Source of the DNA: Umbilicaria muhlenbergii
Lineage: Eukaryota; Ascomycota; Lecanoromycetes; Umbilicariales; Umbilicariaceae
Assembly: GCA_000611775.1 (NCBI GenBank)
Contig: KK106985.1
Location: forward strand, 1,040,291-1,104,290
Length of the DNA stretch: 64,000 bases
Direction: 5' to 3'
Every line of letters starts with the position of its first letter. The first letter of the stretch is position 1. A model generated the notes under the pieces. That model was not told the DNA's origin, did not search any database, and was given only the letters and a program-made list of their open reading frames with translations. Made by a program: the position numbers and the translations under genes. Positions 58,501 to 64,000 of this stretch are shown one piece after another.

Positions 58501-59529
58501 CAAAGTGTGTTTCGAAGATAGAACCCCGCCGTGGAATGTCACTCTCTACGGTATGCCAGAGAGTACCGAGTTCATCCACTACCTCGAAAAATGGATCGAG
58601 TCCCCCACGAACGAAGACTGCCCCCTCGGCGGCAAAGCCCCCTACAGCAACGCCCTCGTCATCGATTCCAACCGCTCCACCATCCCCGCCAGCCATTTCC
58701 GAACGAGCCACGTCCCGCTCCGAACCCAAGACGACTTCATCTCATCCTACGCCTCCGCCCGCCGCATTGCAAAAAGCATATCCGAAGCGCAAGGCATCTC
58801 CATCTTCCCGTACTCGAAATTCTACATCTTTTTCGACCAATACACCACCATCACCCGTCTAACCGGCATCCTCCTCGGTTCGGCCCTCGCCCTCATCTTC
58901 CTCATCTCCTCCGTCCTGCTCGGCTCCGTCGCCACTGCCGCCGTCGTCACCCTCACCGTCATCATGATCGTCGTCGACGTCATCGGAACCATGGCTCTCT
59001 TCCACGTCTCCCTCAACGCCGTCTCCCTCGTCAACTTGATCATCTGCGTGGGTATCGGCGTCGAGTTCTGCGCGCATATCGCGCGGGCGTTCATGTTCCC
59101 TAGTCGTAGCGTTATGGAGAAGGCGAAGACTAAGTTCAGAGGCAGGGACGCAAGGGTGTGGACGGCGGTGGTGAATGTGGGGGGGAGCGTGTTCAGTGGG
59201 ATTACGATCACGAAGTTGTTGGGCGTGTTCGTGTTGGCGTTTACGAGGAGTAAGATCTTTGAGATTTACTATTTTCGGATCTGGTTGGCGCTGGTGGTGT
59301 TTGCGGCGACGCATGCGTTGGTGTTTTTGCCCGTGGCATTGAGTTTGGTTGGGGGAGAGGGTAAGTTTTGACTGCTAGTGTGTTTCGAGTTTGTGGAAGG
59401 ACGGTTTACTGACGATTTGCAGGCTATGTGGATCCGGAGTCGGATGGCGGGTTGGAGGAGGATTTGGCTGCGAGGAGGTATAGGGCGTTGCTGCCGGATG
59501 ATGATTATGATTCCGAAGACGACTACTGA
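55557..59529 (+). CDS. NCR1: NPC1/NCR1 sterol transporter of the vacuolar membrane
   Basis: Three exons: 55557-55841, 55901-59360 and 59423-59529; 1283 residues, the family length. A signal peptide (MWAMRQLQLQALLFLTLIGV, then LGAAAS) leads into the Cys-rich N-terminal sterol-binding domain (GRCAIRDQCGKK, PVCCEENQ, CPACKENFFNLFCTFTCSPD). A first membrane span (LSFAVIIIYSVFLLLLVTAV) and the middle luminal domain follow. The sterol-sensing domain (about 590-760) contains SYIIMFIYASLALGSA, VIPFLVLAVGVDNIFLIVHE and LGAAVGMPAVRNFAVYAAGA. The C-terminal RND/Patched half ends with AVSLVNLIICVGIGVEFCAH. The last exon adds a short cytosolic tail ending DDDYDSEDDY. It moves sterol from NPC2 in the lumen into the vacuole membrane. 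Without the small last exon the frame ends early at 59371. Confidence 0.96.
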
Positions 59530-60891
59530 GGGCTTGGGCCTAGGTCGAGGGAGATATCCTGCCGCCTAAGGGGGTGTTTGAGGGCTTGTGGTAAGGGCCA
59601 GGTTGGAATAGATGGCATAGCATATGCATGGATGCGGTGTTGTGGGGCTAAACAAGACATGTAACTAGGAGTTGGTTCTCTCAAACGGCGTATATCGTCG
59701 CTGCTTTTGGTGCTACTGTGAAACAGATAAACCTACCTTTTGCCCACCCGTCTTCGTTGTGGGACCCAATGCCAACATTCTCGTACCCTGCCAACAGATG
59801 AGTAGCCTTCGATTCAACGCCAACCTGAGCACCAACCTTAGCGGTACTCCGTCGTCGGGTTGTACAAAGAAAGCCAGCTGCCAACCCTTTCTTTGCCCGT
59901 TGCCACCTGAATCTACTGTTCCTTCTGCTGACAAAAGCACTCTAACATATCGCCGACATATCGCATTTACTATAGCTATGCTAAGAACTCTCCGGGCCTT
60001 CTGAATGATTTTCCTAGTCAACCAGTGCGTACTCGCAATTCCCATTCACCTCCACCTCCACCTCCACCTAACCCTCTCCCCATCTACCCTCTCCCCTTCT
60101 ACCCCCTCTCCCTCTGCCCTCTCTCCCTCTACCCACCTCACCACACCTCATCCCATCCCCCTCCTCTCTTCCTCTCCTTCCCCCTCCCCTCCACCCCCCG
60201 GCTCCATCTCCCCCCCAAAACCCCTCCCATCCAGCTCGCCAACTCCATCCGTCACATTCTCACCCCCCGCCGCCAAGAGCGCGGAAGTCCGCCAGTAGCG
60301 TCGCAGTTCGAAACGAAGAAGCCATTCATTCGGGCGGGATGAAAGTCCGACAGGTGATTGTGACGTAGTTAGGGGATGTAGCCGAGACGAAGGGATGAAG
60401 TTGTCAGTTGGTTGGTTTGGAAAGAAAAGGGTATGGTGTAGGGGTGGGGTTGGGTTGGGTTGGGTAAAGGGGAGGAGGCGGAAGAGGAAGCGGGAGAGGG
60501 AGGAGTGGGTTTGGGGGGAGGTGGGAGTATGGATCTGGGATGAGGGGGATGAAGAGGGGGTGGGAGGGGGAGGGTATGAGCAGTTGGCTAACGATGAGGC
60601 TTTCTCGCGGGGTTGTGGCATCTCCAGATCGAACTCTGAAGTGGTGATTCGACACGGCGCAAGATGGTTCACCTCGCAAAAAACCATGATGGATGGGAAG
60701 CATGGACATGAAAGAAATTAATGAGTAGCACGCTTTGTGGAACAATGGGACTGTGCTTCAAGCCTTCTATTCTATGCTAGCATGTACATGTTTCCGACAG
60801 ACAAGACATTCTGTGTATGATTCGGACTCGGAGATGAAAACCATGTGGCCGCCCCAGCGCAAACTTGGCCGATCTCTTCGTTTCGGCAATG
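59530..60891. other. Intergenic, strongly asymmetric pyrimidine/purine tracts
   Basis: A C/T-rich block at about 60040-60250 (many CCTCT and CCCTC units) and a G/A-rich block at about 60420-60580 on the same strand, so the two could pair imperfectly as an inverted structure. Long ORFs here (60148-60687 -, 60404-60745 -) are Pro/Ser-rich by composition and not convincing. Confidence 0.55.
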
Positions 60892-62943
60892 TTACATGAT
60901 CGGGCAATTCTCATCTATCTCGACGTTGGTGCTATGGCCGTGACCGCCCGTTTTATTATCGTGGGTTGTGGTGTCCTTGCCGTGGCTGTTTCCACTCTCC
61001 TCAATATCCTCCATTTCGATATCGTTCTCAGGAATGTTTACCTGCTCTTCCGTAGAGACTTGTTTCTCGTTCTGCACCCCGTCATCCGTCTTGTCTTCTT
61101 CCAGAGAGTCTTCTTCCACATTTTGCATCCCACCGTCCGTCTTGTCTTTTTCCAGCTCAGAGAGATTTTCATCCTCAGATGAATCCGCCATTTCCACCTC
61201 GGACCCGGCAGTAGAAGATGCGCCACTGCTATCGGAATCGATCAGGGAATCTGATAGGTCCAGCTTCACATTGGCGCTGACACTTGGCTTTGCCTCTGCT
61301 CCTTGTGAGAGTGACTTCACGACTTCTTTACCTATTCGTTCTCTGAGCACCTGTAAACGTTTGCTTACAGCATAGAACGTACGTTCAGGGAAGAGTTGTT
61401 TTTGAATGAGGTCGACAGTCCAGCCAAGAAAACGCGCATCTACGAGCGCCCGCTCATCCGCAGCAGACCAAGAGCCCTTTGCAGGGCTTGATGCCGCTTG
61501 TACCTGCTTCCCTTCTTCGGAAGCGCTTCTGGAGTTTTCCCTGTACCTAGACGTTACCGTGGTCCGGTATTCCGCTTCCAAGAGTCCCAGTAAGTGAAGA
61601 CGCTCAGACACGGCGATTTGTGTCCGGTGAGGGAAATGGTTTTCTTGGATATTTTTCACAGGCTTACCTTGGGCATGAGCCTGTAATAGGACCTGCTCTT
61701 CAGAAGTGCTCCAACGGGAACCTGTGGCCTTACAAGAAATCGGCGTAGCAGTCGCTGCTACCCCTTCAGTTGAATCTGACACAGCCATAGCTCCAGCAAG
61801 GGATCTTTGCGAACCTGAGCCTACGCCAAAGACATCCTGTGCTGTAGAAGTGACCTTTGCGGTTGACATGGACGGGAGTTCTGATGCAGTTGTCGTGACT
61901 CCTATTCCTAGCGCTGTTTCTGTTTGGGCAGAGGCTACTGTTTTGGCATAGTACCCATCGATTCGTTTAGGACATTTCCCTTCAGAAGCCAATAAAGTGC
62001 ATTTTTGGTCCCGGGGGGGTTTAGATTCGTGAATGGAACTCAGAGCAGCCATTTTGGGAGTTTCAAGTCCATCAGTCGACCAATCGGCTTGGGATCGATC
62101 TTTTGTTTTAGCATAGAGGTCCCGGTCCCTGAGAATCCGAAGGCGTGTTCTAAGACTCCTCCGACTGCGTTGTGGGAATAGTTGCTCAATCTCTTCTATC
62201 TCGAGAGCTTGGTTCCTGGCATGTTTTAGAAGCTCGTCTGCGGTGTTGCTCCAAGGATCACCAGATCTTCCCACCACCGCCCCTGGTGCATTTGTTGATA
62301 CAGGAAGTGCGCGAGTTTTGGCCTTGAGAAAGGAAAGCCGTGCGCGCACAGCCTTTAGTGTGAGTTGGGGAAAGAACTGACTCTGGATGATTTCGAGACC
62401 AAGGCCTCGCTTATTCGCGCTCATGAGGGCTTCGTCATCAGCATCGTTCCAAGGTACCCTCGCCACCTTGAATAAATACCGTCGTATGCGCAATGAGAAA
62501 TCTCGGGCCTTGAGAAAGCGTATCCGCTGGCGAATAGCCGGAAGTGTACGTAGTGGGAAAAAGTATTTATGAATACATACCCGTTCAATACCTCGCGTAT
62601 AAGCCTCTGCTAGAGTCCTGTCATCAGCATCACTCCAGCGTGCCCCTGTAACACGAGAAATTGCACTCGATACCATGGGGAAGGCTTTGCATAATGTGTA
62701 AACGCTAGGCATAAGTACGGATCCACTGGTAGTATCATCGCCGTCATCCGCTGGGTCTAGATGCTGGACACGAATCTGGCCTGTTGCAGTGTCCAATGCA
62801 AAAGAGTGCTCAGGGAACTTGTCTTTGACCAGTCTCAAGGTCCTGACAGCCTCTTCAGGGGCCCACTTCTGCACAGACGCCGATTCGAGGTCGATGTCGT
62901 AATTCGACTGGTCTATCAATACAGACTGACGACGCTGATCCAT
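60892..62943 (-). CDS. Uncharacterised nuclear protein with five Myb/SANT-like repeats
   Basis: Single exon, 683 residues, starting MDQRRQSVLIDQSNYDIDLE. Five units of about 45 residues share the pattern W-S/N-x-x-D/E-D/E-x-x-L ... G ... I ... FP-x-R/L-T ... V/I-x-x-R-L-x-x-L. They lie at about 103-147 (RWSDADDRTLAEA), 165-208 (PWNDADDEALMSA), 231-274 (PWSNTADELLKHA), 411-456 (RWSTSEEQVLLQA) and 492-535 (SWSAADERALVDA). This is a Myb/SANT-like helix-turn-helix signature. The second and third conserved aromatics are replaced by Phe-Pro and Leu. The C-terminal 130 residues are very acidic and contain a doubled LEKDKTDGGMQ/LEEDKTDDGVQ unit. By analogy it may bind DNA or chromatin in the nucleus. 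I know no named family with five such repeats. Confidence 0.75.
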   Translation of the reverse strand: MDQRRQSVLIDQSNYDIDLESASVQKWAPEEAVRTLRLVKDKFPEHSFALDTATGQIRVQHLDPADDGDDTTSGSVLMPSVYTLCKAFPMVSSAISRVTGARWSDADDRTLAEAYTRGIERVCIHKYFFPLRTLPAIRQRIRFLKARDFSLRIRRYLFKVARVPWNDADDEALMSANKRGLGLEIIQSQFFPQLTLKAVRARLSFLKAKTRALPVSTNAPGAVVGRSGDPWSNTADELLKHARNQALEIEEIEQLFPQRSRRSLRTRLRILRDRDLYAKTKDRSQADWSTDGLETPKMAALSSIHESKPPRDQKCTLLASEGKCPKRIDGYYAKTVASAQTETALGIGVTTTASELPSMSTAKVTSTAQDVFGVGSGSQRSLAGAMAVSDSTEGVAATATPISCKATGSRWSTSEEQVLLQAHAQGKPVKNIQENHFPHRTQIAVSERLHLLGLLEAEYRTTVTSRYRENSRSASEEGKQVQAASSPAKGSWSAADERALVDARFLGWTVDLIQKQLFPERTFYAVSKRLQVLRERIGKEVVKSLSQGAEAKPSVSANVKLDLSDSLIDSDSSGASSTAGSEVEMADSSEDENLSELEKDKTDGGMQNVEEDSLEEDKTDDGVQNEKQVSTEEQVNIPENDIEMEDIEESGNSHGKDTTTHDNKTGGHGHSTNVEIDENCPIM

Positions 62944-63821
62944 AATGTTAACAGAGGTCTGATAGCAGACAAAAGGGAGATCAAGTAACCTTTCTTTTCC
63001 TAGATCTGGGAAGCGGATCAGACATTTCCGAACTGCACACTTTCACGCTGGGGTGAGGTGATATTGAATTCCTACGGGTCATCGGTGTCGAGAACTTTGG
63101 CCCATTAGGACAAGTGGTATCGGACATTGCGGCCTTTGTCACCAAGTGAAACACACAGGGATTTTCTCCAAGTATATAACTGATAATAAATTGCACCCAG
63201 TTCACTGGAGCTGCCAGGAGAATCGGCGCCCTTACCCGGGAAGTAGTTGGAAGTTTCTAATCTCTTCGGGCGAGGCCGAGCAGATGGCTTGAAGATAAGT
63301 TGTTTTGAATAATCGTCCGCCTGAGCAAAGTCAGCTAATGAAATAAAAAAATCATCGCAGCAAGCTCGACCGTATTCGAGAGGCTGCGGTAATCTCAAGA
63401 CTGGACCCGAAAAGCAAAGCTTTGCCCACCAGTATTGATAGAGATTTGCCGTCTGGAAGGAAGCAAAGTTGTGATAGAACAGCCTAACGCATCTCAATTC
63501 AGTCCAGTCCAATCCATGTGGTTCGAACATACGGAATACGTTAGAAGCAGCCTCGCCGTGCCAGTTGAGCCGTGTACTTGTCGACATCAAACCATCTGTG
63601 ATGGCTCGACATAAGCCCCACTGCAACGTGCAGAAGAATCAGGTCGATTATCTCTCAATCCAGTCCAGTGCAATCCATAGGTTTCGAACCGACGGAATGG
63701 GATAGACGCAACCAAGCCGAGCTAGCTGAGCCGTGTCAATCGTCGACATCAGAACATAGATGCCCGAGATGGTCGTGCTGTCCCAATAGAACTTCCTCGT
63801 CAAGCCCCGAATCCCACCTTT
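62944..63821. other. Intergenic with diverged tandem duplication
   Basis: Holds the promoter of the five-repeat gene. Two diverged copies of a segment of about 120 bp (63491-63610 and 63652-63770, period about 161) share AGTCCAGT, AATCCAT, TTCGAAC, GACATCA and other words. A 173-codon minus-strand frame (63105-63626) begins inside copy 1 and has no recognisable motif. It could be a decayed gene fragment. Confidence 0.45.
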
Positions 63822-63944
63822 TTAGATCCAATCCACCATCCCCCCCGCCCAGCCCAAAAACCCCCCTCTTACCACCCCCTCCATTCCCTCCTCCGCCCCC
63901 CCTCCCAAAAGCAAATCCAGCACCGGCTCAAAAACCCCCATAGC
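63822..63944 (-). CDS. Probable last exon of a gene running off the right edge
   Basis: On the minus strand, TTTTTAG (AG at 63946-63945) could be an acceptor. It opens a frame AMGVFEPVLDLLLGGGAEEG then MEGVVRGGFLGWAGGMVDWI and a TAA at 63824-63822. The frame before the acceptor also reads sensibly (LRFVAPVMGLLGEGF) but ends in the TAG itself. So either an intron lies there with another frame upstream, or the gene is interrupted. Composition (Gly, Leu, Val, few polar) is protein-like. No family recognised; strand and exon status are inference. Confidence 0.35.
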   Translation of the reverse strand, partial: AMGVFEPVLDLLLGGGAEEGMEGVVRGGFLGWAGGMVDWI

Positions 63945-64000
63945 CTAAAAACCCTCCCCCAGCAGCCCCATCACCGGCGCCACGAACCTCAGCCGCAGTC

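Noticed and set aside
58531-59103. 190-codon plus-strand ORF rich in His/Arg/Pro
   Set aside because: Frame-shifted shadow inside the NPC1 membrane domain.
63680-63705. TTCGAA words suggestive of a tRNA T-loop (GGTTTCGAACC and GGTTCGAAC in the two copies)
   Set aside because: No matching T-stem, anticodon arm or acceptor stem could be found around either copy.
1-64000. CRISPR arrays, rRNA genes, bacterial-type operons and ribosome binding sites
   Set aside because: None seen; the sequence is eukaryotic with spliceosomal introns, so such features are not expected.
1-64000. Secondary-metabolite gene cluster
   Set aside because: No polyketide synthase, peptide synthetase or terpene synthase is present; the MFS, kinase-like and GNAT genes alone do not make a cluster.

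Overview
The window looks like nuclear DNA of a filamentous ascomycete (Pezizomycotina). The evidence is short GT-AG introns of about 45-95 bp with fungal branch-site-like motifs, fungal-only families (copper-fist, Zn2Cys6, DUF2433, NACHT-WD40 NLR), and a decayed DNA transposon whose broken codons fit RIP-type mutation. I cannot assign a class or species from sequence alone. There is one assembly gap (12120-12313).

Layout. The left edge holds exon 1 of a small amphipathic protein (78-246, -). A copper-fist transcription factor follows (1307-2869, -). After a long stretch with one orphan ORF (6625-7125) comes a five-exon Rgt1-like Zn2Cys6 regulator (8438-11051, +). Next are an ARID protein matching RSC9 (about 12314-15216, -, 3' end lost in the gap), a Rec114/Rec7-like protein (15889-17852, +), and the mitochondrial branched-chain keto-acid dehydrogenase E1 alpha subunit (18765-20409, -).

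The middle (about 21-34 kb) is more accessory: a GNAT acetyltransferase, 2.5 kb without genes, a DHA1-type MFS transporter (24465-26415, +), a very large NLR (26453-31963, -) with lipase-like, NACHT and WD40 parts, and a fructosamine-kinase family protein (32834-34135, +). The MFS and NLR genes converge with only 37 bp between stop codons.

From 34 to 42 kb housekeeping genes return: COQ5 (ubiquinone synthesis), TRM7 (tRNA 2'-O-methylation), MAK5 (60S ribosome assembly helicase), a C2H2 zinc-finger protein and a second GNAT. Two uncharacterised ORFs and a NIMA-like kinase lead to a transposon nest (47514-51756): a Mutator-like element with a perfect 28-bp terminal match and a 9-bp target duplication, carrying an inverted 1.29-kb Harbinger-like element inside its transposase gene. 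The right part holds a DUF2433 protein with an RRM-like segment and RGG box, the NPC1/NCR1 sterol transporter, an uncharacterised protein with five Myb/SANT-like repeats, and a partial gene at the right edge.

The genes do not form one pathway. The best candidates for something little described are the five-repeat SANT protein (60892-62943), the lipase-NACHT-WD40 NLR, the DUF2433/RGG protein and the nested transposon. Exon structures were derived by hand from reading frame, splice consensus and remembered family sequence; none has been tested against transcripts or database searches.
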